Source: an uncultured Streptomyces sp. (GTDB lineage Bacteria > Actinomycetota > Actinomycetes > Streptomycetales > Streptomycetaceae). Taken from it: DNA of 5,733 bases. Positions 1-5,418 of the stretch are shown here, piece after piece. The stretch lies in assembly GCA_946480485.1 (NCBI GenBank), contig CAMLJW010000352.1:1-5733 (forward strand), given 5' to 3'. The position numbers and the translations under genes were made by a program. How positions within the stretch are numbered: the first letter of the stretch is position 1; each line of letters opens with the position of its first letter. The notes beneath the pieces were generated by a model, which was not told the origin of the DNA, made no database searches, and was given only the letters and a program-made list of their open reading frames with translations.

Positions 1-886
1 CGGCGCCGAACACCCGCACCGTGTGTGTCCAGGCCTTTGGCGGCGCCCCGAAAACGGTGTGCACCTCCAGCTGCCGTACGACGAGATCGGTGGGGTCGAG
101 TCCGTCGGCGCCCGGGGCCGGGATACCGGTGAGGACGAGACGTCCGCCGCGCCTGAGCAGCGAGGCGGCGGTGTTCGCGGCGGACGCCGAACCCGCTGTC
201 TCGATGACCACGTCGAAGTCGTCGGGCAGCTCCTGGTCCCGGGTACGGAAGTCGGTGGCACCGAAGGTCTTCGAGAGCTCCGCGCGGTCGGGACGGGTGC
301 CGACCACCAGCAGCTCCGCCGGTGAGCCCGCCTTCAGGAACTGGACGGCGAACATGCCGAGCGTCCCCGTGCCCACGACCGCGACCCGCTCGCCGGGCAC
401 CGCGTTCGCCTTGAGCGCGGCGGCGGCGATACAGGCGGCGGGTTCCAGGAGCGCCGCCGCCGTCAGGTCGGCGTCGTCCGCCAGGACGTGGAGCAACCGG
501 GCCGGCAGCGTGAGCGTGGTGGCCATGGCGCCGGGCTGGGTGAAGCCCGTCTCCTCGTAGCCGGCCGTGCACAGCGTGGTCTCGCCCGCGTGGCAGCGGT
601 CACAGACCTGGCAGTTCCGGAAGCCCTCGCCCACCACCTTGCGGCCCACGAGGGACGCCGGGACCCCGGAGCCCACCGCCTCGACCGTCCCGGACCACTC
701 GTGTCCGGGCGTCAGGGGATAGCGGACGTACCCCTCGGGCCGGTTGCCCTGGTACACCTCACGGTCACTGCCGCAAATGCCGCTCGCGTGGACCCGGACG
801 AGGGCCTCTCCGGCGGCAGGAGCGACCGGCTCGTGCGGGACGAGCCGGTGCTCGCCCGGCGCGTCGATGACGACCGCGGTGCTCAC
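1..886 (-). CDS. Zinc-dependent medium-chain dehydrogenase (threonine/sorbitol dehydrogenase-like), C-terminus outside window
   Basis: Reading the minus strand from a GTG at 886 gives 295 codons with no stop before the window edge; family members are usually about 340-350 residues, so roughly the last 50 are missing. The GroES-like domain shows catalytic-zinc residues C38 (in GICGSD), H62-E63 (PGHEW) and E148 (LLEPAAC). A structural-zinc lobe has C92, C95, C98 and C106. The Rossmann fold follows with GTGTLG at 172-177. After the second strand the sequence is VVGTRPDR (194-201), without the usual acidic residue for NAD, so NAD versus NADP is open. Known for the family: reversible oxidation of a secondary alcohol or sugar hydroxyl in the cytoplasm. 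Its start overlaps the stop of the upstream dehydratase-like gene by 4 bases (GTGA), so translation is probably coupled. Inference: it acts on a polyol, sugar or sugar acid in the same pathway. The specific substrate cannot be read from the sequence. Confidence 0.93.
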   Translation of the reverse strand, partial: MSTAVVIDAPGEHRLVPHEPVAPAAGEALVRVHASGICGSDREVYQGNRPEGYVRYPLTPGHEWSGTVEAVGSGVPASLVGRKVVGEGFRNCQVCDRCHAGETTLCTAGYEETGFTQPGAMATTLTLPARLLHVLADDADLTAAALLEPAACIAAAALKANAVPGERVAVVGTGTLGMFAVQFLKAGSPAELLVVGTRPDRAELSKTFGATDFRTRDQELPDDFDVVIETAGSASAANTAASLLRRGGRLVLTGIPAPGADGLDPTDLVVRQLEVHTVFGAPPKAWTHTVRVFGA

Positions 887-2040
887 TTCGCGGCCTTGGG
901 CTTGCGCTGCTCCCAGCCGTCCGCCCACAGGTCGAAGCGGGCCTGCTGCTGCGGGAACTCCGCCGCCGCGTCCGTGTCCAGCTCGACGCCGAGGCCGGGC
1001 GCTTCGGACAGGTGGAAGTAACCGTCGACGACCTGGGGCGCGCCCTTGACCACCTTCTTGATGTCCGCGTCCGCGAAGTCGTTGAAGTGCTCCAGGATCT
1101 TGAAGTTCGGGGAGCTGAAGCCGACCTGGAGGGAGGCGGCGGTCAGGACCGGGCCACCGACGTTGTGCGGCGCCACGAGCATGTAGTGGGTTTCGGCGGT
1201 GGCGGCCAGCTTCCTGGTCTCCCAGATGCCACCGATGTGACCGACGTCGGGCTGGATGATGTCCACGGCCTGGCTCTCGAAGAGCTCACGGAACTCGATG
1301 CGATCGTGGATACGCTCACCGGTGGCCACCGGCATGTCGACCTTCGCGGCCACCTTCTCCAAAGCCTTGAGGTTCTCCGGCGGCACCGGCTCCTCGAGCC
1401 ACGCGGGCTTGAAGGGGGCGAGCTCACGGGCGAGGCGGACGGCGGTCGAGGGCGAGAACCGGCCGTGCATCTCCAGCATCAGCTCTGCGTCGGGCCCGAT
1501 GGCGTCCCGTACGGCCTCGATGAGGGAGACGGAGTAGAGGGTCGACTCGTGGTCGAGCTCGAAGTGACCGGTACCGAAGGGGTCGATCTTGAGGGCCCTG
1601 TAACCGCGCGCGATGACCTCCTGCGCGGCCTTGTGGTATGCCTCCGGGGTGCGCTCCGTGGTGTACCACCCGTTGGCGTACGCCTTGACCTTGTCGGTGA
1701 CCTTGCCGCCGAGCAACTGCCAGACGGGGACGCCGAGGGCCTTGCCCTTGATGTCCAGGCACGCCATCTCGATCACCGCGATGCCGGACATCACGATCTC
1801 GCCGGCCCGCCCGTAGTCGCCGTACTTCATGCGGCGGACCAGATCCTCGACAGCGAACGGGTCCGACCCGAGAATGTGGTTGGCCTCGGCCTCGTGCAGA
1901 TAGCCGAGCAGCGCGTCGGTGTGGCCCAGCATGCGGGTCTCGCCAACGCCGGTGAGCCCCTCGTCGGTGTGCACCTGTACGTAGGTCAGGTTGCGCCACG
2001 GCGTCCCTACCACGTGCGTGCTGATTCCCGTGATGCGCAC
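883..2040 (-). CDS. Enolase-superfamily sugar-acid dehydratase (gluconate/galactonate dehydratase-like)
   Basis: A 385-residue protein, full length for the mandelate racemase/muconate lactonizing group. The N-terminal capping domain covers about residues 1-120 (GVGETR 31-36; DIKGKALGVPVWQLLGG 96-112). The TIM-barrel domain contains K151-x-D153 in ALKIDPFG, E190-x-H192 in LEMHGRF, E216 in LEEPVP, E242 in ATGER, D265 in IIQPD and H292 in APHN. By comparison with remembered E. coli DgoD, E190, E216 and E242 should bind Mg2+, and H192 plus the D265-H292 dyad should be acid/base residues. The YANGWY, KxDPFG and HGRF strings recall archaeal gluconate dehydratase. Expected chemistry: syn/anti dehydration of an aldonic acid to a 2-keto-3-deoxy acid in the cytoplasm. 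The start is GTG with AGGGAG 8 bases upstream. It is first in a two-gene operon with the zinc dehydrogenase. Exact sugar acid is unknown; a racemase or cycloisomerase cannot be excluded. Confidence 0.92.
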   Translation of the reverse strand: MRITGISTHVVGTPWRNLTYVQVHTDEGLTGVGETRMLGHTDALLGYLHEAEANHILGSDPFAVEDLVRRMKYGDYGRAGEIVMSGIAVIEMACLDIKGKALGVPVWQLLGGKVTDKVKAYANGWYTTERTPEAYHKAAQEVIARGYRALKIDPFGTGHFELDHESTLYSVSLIEAVRDAIGPDAELMLEMHGRFSPSTAVRLARELAPFKPAWLEEPVPPENLKALEKVAAKVDMPVATGERIHDRIEFRELFESQAVDIIQPDVGHIGGIWETRKLAATAETHYMLVAPHNVGGPVLTAASLQVGFSSPNFKILEHFNDFADADIKKVVKGAPQVVDGYFHLSEAPGLGVELDTDAAAEFPQQQARFDLWADGWEQRKPKAAK

Positions 2041-2048
2041 GGCAGTTG

Positions 2049-2054
2049 CTCCCT
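2049..2054 (-). promoter_or_regulatory. Ribosome binding site fixing the GTG start of the dehydratase-like gene
   Basis: On the minus strand AGGGAG ends 8 bases before the GTG whose first base is 2040. This spacing is normal for Streptomyces and supports the GTG reading MRITGIS as the true start. Confidence 0.75.
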
Positions 2055-2069
2055 GCTAGTCTTCGTCTT

Positions 2070-2097
2070 GTTCGAAATATCGTCACACGTTCGAAAT
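2070..2097 (-). promoter_or_regulatory. Direct repeat GTTCGAAAT x2, candidate operator of the dehydratase-dehydrogenase operon
   Basis: GTTCGAAAT occurs at 2070-2078 and again at 2089-2097, a period of 19 bp, each containing the palindrome TTCGAA. Each copy is preceded by CGTC (2064-2067 and 2081-2084). The pair lies 30-57 bases upstream of the dehydratase start, where a repressor site over the promoter would be expected. IclR- and GntR-type regulators often control sugar-acid genes, but no regulator gene is visible here, so the binding protein is unknown. No clear -35/-10 pair could be assigned on the minus strand. Confidence 0.45.
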
Positions 2098-2296
2098 GCT
2101 GGCCATGACAGTAAGGATGTGAGGGCAGGAGTGTCAATGGGGCGAGCGCATAACGGTTTGGACGCGATGGCGTGGGGATGGTGGGGGATCTTCCGTCGCG
2201 CACGCATCCCGGCGCGCCGGAACGGCGGCTTCCCCACACAACCTTCACCGCGCTGACTATCGGCATGCCCTTGAAGGAATTTAGTCTTCCAGCGTC

Positions 2297-3016
2297 ATGG
2301 AATACTGCAACCCGTGCCAACGGCACCTCAATGGCGCCCTGGTCTGCCCCGGGTGCGGTACCTCGGCCGCGGCGTGCCGGGCGGATGGGGATTCGTTGTC
2401 CGATCGTGACGTCGCGGACGCCGACAAGCGCGACAACGAGGACGACGGCGCGGACGAGGACGACGAGCCGGAGGCGGGCGGACGCCGGCACCCGCCTCAG
2501 GGCCGGGGACGCGGCCGCGGAGCGCGGGCGAGCCGACGCGACCGGCGGGCCGCGCTGCACGCCCGCCGTCGCCGGCGGTCCCTGCTGATCGGGGCGGGGT
2601 TGCTGCTTGCCGCGGGTGGGCTGAGTCTCGCGGAGCTCGGCCGGGAGGCCCCGACCGCGGAGCCGGAGAAGGCGTCCGTGGATGACGCCTCCGCCGATGC
2701 GCCGACGACGTCGGCGGACGATTCATCAAAGTCCCGTGGCAGGGCGGGGGGCTCCACCACGGTGGAAGCCTCGCCCTCCGAGTCGGCTTCTCCCTTGGCC
2801 TCGGAGTCCAAGAAGCGGAAGAAGGACCGGGACAAGCCCAAGGAGCTTTCGGACCCGGGCACGACACAGGACCCCACGACCTCGGCTCCCCCTTCGGCCT
2901 CCCCACCGTCCACGGCACCGAACCCAGCCACCCCGGCGTCCGGTCCGACCTCCGATCCCTCGCCATCCCCCGTTCCTTCAGCAACGTGCACCCGCTTCTT
3001 GTGGTGGTGCGGGTAG
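2297..3016 (+). CDS. SCO2400-like protein: zinc ribbon, one membrane segment, Ser/Pro/Thr-rich tail
   Basis: The 239-residue product opens with MEYCNPCQRHLNGALVCPGC, giving C4-C7 and C17-C20, a CxxC-x9-CxxC zinc ribbon. This opening matches, as remembered, the Streptomyces family named after SCO2400, whose function is not known. Next come an acidic stretch (about 30-60), a very basic Arg-rich stretch (62-94), one hydrophobic segment (about 95-113, LLIGAGLLLAAGGLSLAEL), and a low-complexity tail rich in Ser, Pro, Thr and Asp (about 118-230). The end is CTRFLWWCG, with C231 and C238. By the positive-inside rule the zinc ribbon should be cytoplasmic and the tail outside (inference). An in-frame TAG at 2282 forces a start at or after 2285 and ATG 2297 is the only good one. 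The nearest SD-like string, AAGGAA (2274-2279), is 17 bases away, so translation may be leaderless or weak. It is divergent from the catabolic operon and probably unrelated to it. Confidence 0.85.
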   Translation: MEYCNPCQRHLNGALVCPGCGTSAAACRADGDSLSDRDVADADKRDNEDDGADEDDEPEAGGRRHPPQGRGRGRGARASRRDRRAALHARRRRRSLLIGAGLLLAAGGLSLAELGREAPTAEPEKASVDDASADAPTTSADDSSKSRGRAGGSTTVEASPSESASPLASESKKRKKDRDKPKELSDPGTTQDPTTSAPPSASPPSTAPNPATPASGPTSDPSPSPVPSATCTRFLWWCG

Positions 3017-3059
3017 GTCACCCAGCCGCGGGGTCTGTGGCCTGGTCTGAGAGCGGGTT

Positions 3060-3112
3060 CCTTTCCCCACCCCGCCCCGCGCCGCCCCTTCCCAACACAG
3101 GGGGCTGCGCCC
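3060..3112. repeat. C-rich intergenic element common in Streptomyces, ending in a GC hairpin
   Basis: The run CTTTCCCCACCCCGCCCC (3061-3078), then CGCCCCTTCCC (3083-3093) and GGGGCTGCGCCC (3101-3112), closely resembles a sequence often seen after genes in Streptomyces genomes (TTTCCCCACCCCGCCCCTTCCC followed by a GGGGC...GCCCC hairpin, from memory). GGGC at 3102-3105 can pair with GCCC at 3109-3112. It sits about 45 bases after the SCO2400-like stop and may act as a transcription end or mRNA stabiliser; that role is inferred. Confidence 0.5.
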
Positions 3113-3127
3113 GGTGCAGTTTCTTAG

Positions 3128-3346
3128 GTGCGGATAAGCGGGCATCCTGCCGACACGCCTTTCACCAGCGAAAACGCCGCCCCCGACTCATCCGCCGCCG
3201 CGTCCGTCGTCCCCGCCACACTCCGGGGCCGTGAGTACCTGCGCGTCTCGCAGGACAACAGTGGCCGTCAGCGGTCCGTCACGGAACAGCACAACGACGA
3301 CGTGAGAGCGACTTCCCGCCACAGCATCTGGGAGAACAGCCGCTAG
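3128..3346 (+). pseudogene. Remnant of a serine recombinase (large serine integrase type), catalytic N-terminus only
   Basis: A 72-codon frame from GTG 3128 to TAG 3344-3346 contains GREYLRVSQDNSGRQ, then RSVTEQHNDDVRA (about residues 36-63). This is the start of the resolvase domain of Streptomyces recombinases, where a YLRVS-type motif carries the nucleophilic serine (here about residue 42) and a TEQH-type motif follows. Intact enzymes of this type are roughly 450-600 residues, so almost all of the catalytic domain and the whole DNA-binding part are absent. After VRA the similarity fades into SRHSIWENSR and a stop. The start has no Shine-Dalgarno sequence and is preceded directly by an in-frame TAG at 3125, so the 5' end may also be disturbed. 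It must be inactive as a recombinase. It most likely marks an old integration or deletion. A small functional ORF is unlikely. Confidence 0.6.
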
Positions 3347-3348
3347 CG

Positions 3349-3392
3349 CCGGTATTCCCCTCGCGTCTGCGGAGCGGATACCGGGGCCTTTT
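3349..3392 (+). terminator. Hairpin plus T-run, probable intrinsic terminator
   Basis: CCGGTAT at 3349-3355 is perfectly complementary to ATACCGG at 3378-3384. The 22-base loop region can form a small inner stem (CTC 3360-3362 with GAG 3372-3374). Four bases after the outer stem is TTTT (3389-3392) on the plus strand. It starts 3 bases after the recombinase relic's stop, so it may have terminated that gene. It also lies just beyond the XRE gene's stop (3412) on the other strand and could end both transcripts, but only the plus side has the T-run. Confidence 0.55.
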
Positions 3393-3411
3393 CTGCATTC
3401 TACGACAGGCG

Positions 3412-4569
3412 CTAAAGGGCGATGCCGACCCTCTGAGCGATGGCCGTAAGCCGCTCATTGCTCCGCTTGTGCTTGGACACGAGAACGCGCGTCAGTTCCA
3501 AGGATGTGGGGTGAACGGCAGCCATCTCAGGCGCTTCCGCCCAAGCCTTCTCCAGGCTCTCTAGGGTTCCGTCCGTGTCCCCTAGGGCTAGCTGAGAGCG
3601 GCCAATGTTCATGTAGAAGGGCGCGACTCGGGTAGCCGGAAGACTCAGGCCGCTACGGATTAGCTCATCCCCTGTGTCCAGTGCCATTTTATGCTGGTCC
3701 ATGTCGGAGGCAGTGGAGATCACGTGCGTTGCCGTGTTCTTCGGGCCAAAGTGGATTCCGTGAGGAGCGATGTCTTCTGGGAACTCTTCCGCTACCCGCC
3801 ATGCGGCATCAATGTGCTTCCGCGTGGTCTGCTTGTCCTTCAGCCGTCCGGCAAGGGTCAAGCCTCGCAGATGCAGGACGCCAAGCCCGAAAGCCTTCTC
3901 TCGTCCGGTGAGCCTTGACTCGGCCTCGACTACAGCGCGGTCAATGATGCTCAACCCGCCGTCGAAGTCACCAGAGTTGAGGAACGTACCGGCGTCATCC
4001 CGAGCGGCAACGATAGCCGCAATCGGGTCTGCCCTCTCTGCGGCTACGCGTTGCTTCATCGTGGCCAACTCGGCTAGGTGCATCCATCGATGACGGGCGG
4101 CTAGCCAGTAGACGACTCCATAGACGTCTGCTACCAGAGTCCAAGCCTTTGGTTGCCCGGTTAGGTGAGCACGGTTAGTCACCCTGGTAAGCAAAGAAGG
4201 AAGCCGGATCTGGATCTGAGCTAGCTCCGTGTTGAAGCGGAGTTTGTTCAGTTCGTCGACTTCCTGCTGAAGCGTCTCGGTATTAGTGGGCGGCTCACCC
4301 GGAATATCAAACCTGCGAATGGCGTAGTTCAAAGCGTTCAGGTTCTTTTCCGGGGCACTACCCAGTAGCTCATCAAGGGTCAGGTTCATTGCCCGAGCGA
4401 TAGCCGCACCTACGCCCTGGGTAAGCGCCCGGTCTCCCACTTCAATCTTGCTAAGCAGAGAGACCGAGACCCCCGACCTACGGGCTAGGGCTACCTGGCT
4501 AAGCCCAGCTTCCTTCCGGCGCGCAGCAACGTTGGCGCCTGGTCCCGGTACGACGTTTGTAGTGCTCAT
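3412..4569 (-). CDS. XRE-family helix-turn-helix regulator with TPR-like C-terminal region
   Basis: The 385-residue protein has an N-terminal XRE/Cro-cI domain at about 12-70, with the helix-turn-helix in SQVALARRSGVSVSLLSKIE (24-43), followed by ALTQGVGAAIARAMNLTLDELLG (48-70). A variable linker follows (about 75-110). The remainder (about 110-380) is Ala/Leu-rich paired helices of TPR type, including HFGPKNTATHV (273-283) and NIGRSQLALGDTDGTLESLEKAW (321-343). Such regulators are abundant in Streptomyces; the TPR part usually senses a ligand or peptide (family knowledge). The ATG at 4569 is preceded by AGGGAAG and GGGGAA within 16 bases. It is transcribed away from the small-gene chain at 4762-5733 and probably controls the shared region between them, including itself. 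G+C is visibly lower than in the left-hand genes (33 of 60 bases at 4141-4200), suggesting acquisition. No in-frame TTA codon was found, so no bldA dependence is evident. Confidence 0.9.
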   Translation of the reverse strand: MSTTNVVPGPGANVAARRKEAGLSQVALARRSGVSVSLLSKIEVGDRALTQGVGAAIARAMNLTLDELLGSAPEKNLNALNYAIRRFDIPGEPPTNTETLQQEVDELNKLRFNTELAQIQIRLPSLLTRVTNRAHLTGQPKAWTLVADVYGVVYWLAARHRWMHLAELATMKQRVAAERADPIAAIVAARDDAGTFLNSGDFDGGLSIIDRAVVEAESRLTGREKAFGLGVLHLRGLTLAGRLKDKQTTRKHIDAAWRVAEEFPEDIAPHGIHFGPKNTATHVISTASDMDQHKMALDTGDELIRSGLSLPATRVAPFYMNIGRSQLALGDTDGTLESLEKAWAEAPEMAAVHPTSLELTRVLVSKHKRSNERLTAIAQRVGIAL

Positions 4570-4645
4570 GTCTTCCCTGTTCCCCGCTCGCGTGCGTCCT
4601 CACATCCCAGGATCCCAAAGGCGCGCGCAACGCGCCCACGGTCGC

Positions 4646-4675
4646 GTGCAAGAAGTGTGCAAGTCGGTGTGCCAG
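4646..4675. promoter_or_regulatory. Three GTGCAAG-type repeats at 11-12 bp spacing, candidate operator of the XRE regulator
   Basis: GTGCAAG occurs at 4646-4652 and 4657-4663, with a variant GTGCCAG at 4669-4675. The second and third share a longer GTGTGCnAGT (4655-4664 and 4667-4676). The start-to-start distances of 11 and 12 bp put all copies on about the same helix face. They lie in the 192-base region between the XRE start (4569) and the small-gene start (4762), where an autoregulatory site is expected. TTGACT at 4684-4689 lies just downstream and could be a plus-strand -35 box, but no good -10 follows it. Confidence 0.5.
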
Positions 4676-4748
4676 TAGGGGCGTTGACTCATGGAGACAG
4701 AGACCCCAGCGACCGCGCGAACGGCCCTGGGGCATGGCCAACGCTTCA

Positions 4749-4754
4749 GAGGAG
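4749..4754 (+). promoter_or_regulatory. Ribosome binding site fixing the start of the first small gene
   Basis: GAGGAG ends 7 bases before ATG 4762. This rules in favour of that ATG over the in-frame GTG at 4657, which lies inside the putative operator repeats. Confidence 0.8.
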
Positions 4755-4761
4755 CGCCGAC

Positions 4762-5028
4762 ATGCCACACCTATCACGAACCCTCGAACGAGTGAGAGAG
4801 GCACAGTTAGGGCGACGCACCCCCGGCAAGCACCGGCGCGCCGAAGCGCCCTCAGCGCCCCGCCTGGTACCCGCCGTGCCGTCGCCGGACGTGTGGGGGG
4901 TGTGGCTGGTCGCAGCGCGCCTGCGCAGGCGACGGCACGTGCCGCTCACGGTCCGGCCGTACGTGACGGTCCGGCCGTACGTGCTCGCCTCGCTGGGCGA
5001 GGAGTGGCGGACGGGGGCGAGGCAGTGA
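4762..5028 (+). CDS. Small basic protein of unknown function, first gene of the mini-operon
   Basis: An 88-residue product, MPHLSRTLERVREAQLGRR..., with a strong Shine-Dalgarno sequence (GAGGAG) 7 bases before the ATG. I do not recognise a named family, although similar HLSR...VRPYVLA proteins are remembered beside XRE regulators in Streptomyces. Visible parts: a basic N-terminal helix-like stretch (1-26), a Pro/Ala-rich middle (29-43), DVWGVWLVAARLRRRRHV (43-60), and a TVRPYV motif present twice in a row (63-74) because of an 18-base tandem duplication. No cysteine, signal peptide or clear membrane segment is seen. Its stop overlaps the next gene's GTG by 4 bases (GTGA at 5025-5028), so the two are co-translated. 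It is divergent from the XRE gene and probably repressed by it (inference). The function may be regulatory or structural; nothing in the sequence decides. Confidence 0.72.
   Translation: MPHLSRTLERVREAQLGRRTPGKHRRAEAPSAPRLVPAVPSPDVWGVWLVAARLRRRRHVPLTVRPYVTVRPYVLASLGEEWRTGARQ
4948..4983 (+). repeat. Perfect 18-base tandem duplication inside the first small gene
   Basis: ACGGTCCGGCCGTACGTG is present at 4948-4965 and again at 4966-4983 with no mismatch. Being a multiple of three it keeps frame and duplicates TVRPYV in the protein. Perfect identity suggests a recent slippage or duplication event. Confidence 0.9.
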
Positions 5029-5207
5029 TCGCCCACGAGCACGCCCGGGAAGGCGCCGAGAGCATTGACGTAGGGGCCCAACACCCGGCGTTTCAAGCGC
5101 TGTTGAAGCACGCTACGGCGTGCGCGCGCTGCGCGGCAGGCGTCCGGTGCGTGACGCGTGACGTCCTGGTCAAGACGCTGTGTGAGGCGTCCGGAAAGGA
5201 CGCGTGA
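5025..5207 (+). CDS. Small Cys-containing protein of unknown function
   Basis: A 60-residue product from GTG 5025, whose start overlaps the previous stop as GTGA. It reads HPAFQALLKHA (20-30) and then a cysteine cluster CARCAAGVRC with C33, C36 and C42, plus C53 in TLCEAS. This CxxC-x5-C arrangement could bind a metal or be redox-active, but three to four Cys without a standard spacing is not diagnostic. The Shine-Dalgarno sequence is weak (GAGG 2-3 bases before the GTG), which fits coupled translation from the gene upstream. It ends at TGA 5205-5207, 4 bases before the next proposed start. No family name is recognised. Its position in a tight chain with genes on both sides, and codon use like theirs, supports a real gene despite the small size. 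Confidence 0.65.
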   Translation: MIAHEHAREGAESIDVGAQHPAFQALLKHATACARCAAGVRCVTRDVLVKTLCEASGKDA

Positions 5208-5211
5208 TCAC

Positions 5212-5418
5212 GTGGGCATGACTCTCGCCGTTTACAAGATCAATCCGGAGACGGGCGCTCGCACTCAGGTCCGGCGACGCAGGACCGTGAGGCCTGCGGG
5301 CCAGCCCGACGTCAGCGGCAGGTACCCGCCTTGCGCCTGCCCGCGCTGCGTCGATATCTCCGTCAGCCTGACTGCCAAGGTGGCCGAAGCGAACAAGCGA
5401 ACCGGGGATGCACAGTGA
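5212..5418 (+). CDS. Small protein with CxCPRC motif, unknown function
   Basis: A 68-residue product if GTG 5212 is the start (VGMTLAVYKINPETGAR...), or 66 residues from ATG 5218. AAGGA at 5196-5200 is 11 bases before the GTG and 17 before the ATG, so the GTG is slightly preferred. The protein has a basic stretch RRRRTVRP (21-28) and CACPRC with C41, C43 and C46, reminiscent of half of a zinc knuckle; the partner cysteines are missing, so dimerisation or a non-metal role is possible. The tail LTAKVAEANKRTGDAQ (53-68) looks helical. Its stop overlaps the next GTG by 4 bases (GTGA at 5415-5418). I do not recognise a named domain. The gene belongs to the same coupled chain and shares the Cys-rich small-protein style of its neighbours. 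Confidence 0.68.
   Translation: MGMTLAVYKINPETGARTQVRRRRTVRPAGQPDVSGRYPPCACPRCVDISVSLTAKVAEANKRTGDAQ

Larger units (their letters stand above)
3017..3411. other. Gene-poor region between the SCO2400-like gene and the XRE regulator
   Basis: This 395-base stretch has no convincing intact gene on either strand. It holds the C-rich Streptomyces element, the serine recombinase relic and the terminator-like hairpin, each listed separately. No tRNA was recognised. It appears to be the junction between core-like DNA on the left and accessory DNA on the right. Confidence 0.6.

Noticed and set aside
21..1021. Plus-strand frames over the zinc dehydrogenase
   Set aside because: They are antisense to an enzyme with all zinc ligands and a Rossmann motif; the products are compositional shadows.
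2209..2220. Palindrome CCGGCGCGCCGG upstream of the SCO2400-like gene
   Set aside because: It is a short G/C-only palindrome with no T-run and no second copy; it is not distinguishable from composition.
1012..2256. Long plus-strand open frame (414 codons) opposite the dehydratase-like gene
   Set aside because: It is antisense to a gene with a complete set of catalytic motifs. Its product is low-complexity Val/Leu/Gly/Arg/Asp with no family features, typical of high-G+C shadow frames.
1424..2560. Minus-strand frame of 378 codons spanning the dehydratase 5' half and the upstream region
   Set aside because: It is Arg/Pro/Ala-rich with no motif, overlaps real genes on both strands and crosses the likely promoter region.
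2328..3021. Two minus-strand frames opposite the SCO2400-like gene
   Set aside because: They are mirror images of the low-complexity acidic/Ser-Pro tail, and the plus-strand frame has a recognisable zinc ribbon and membrane segment.
4684..4712. TTGACT as a -35 promoter box for the small genes
   Set aside because: At 16-18 bases downstream there is no TAnnnT-like -10 (AGCGAC region), so it is only mentioned, not called.
5203..5212. Palindrome CGTGATCACG between the second and third small genes
   Set aside because: It is only 10 bases, inside a tightly packed operon across a stop codon; chance palindromes of this size are common in G+C-rich DNA.
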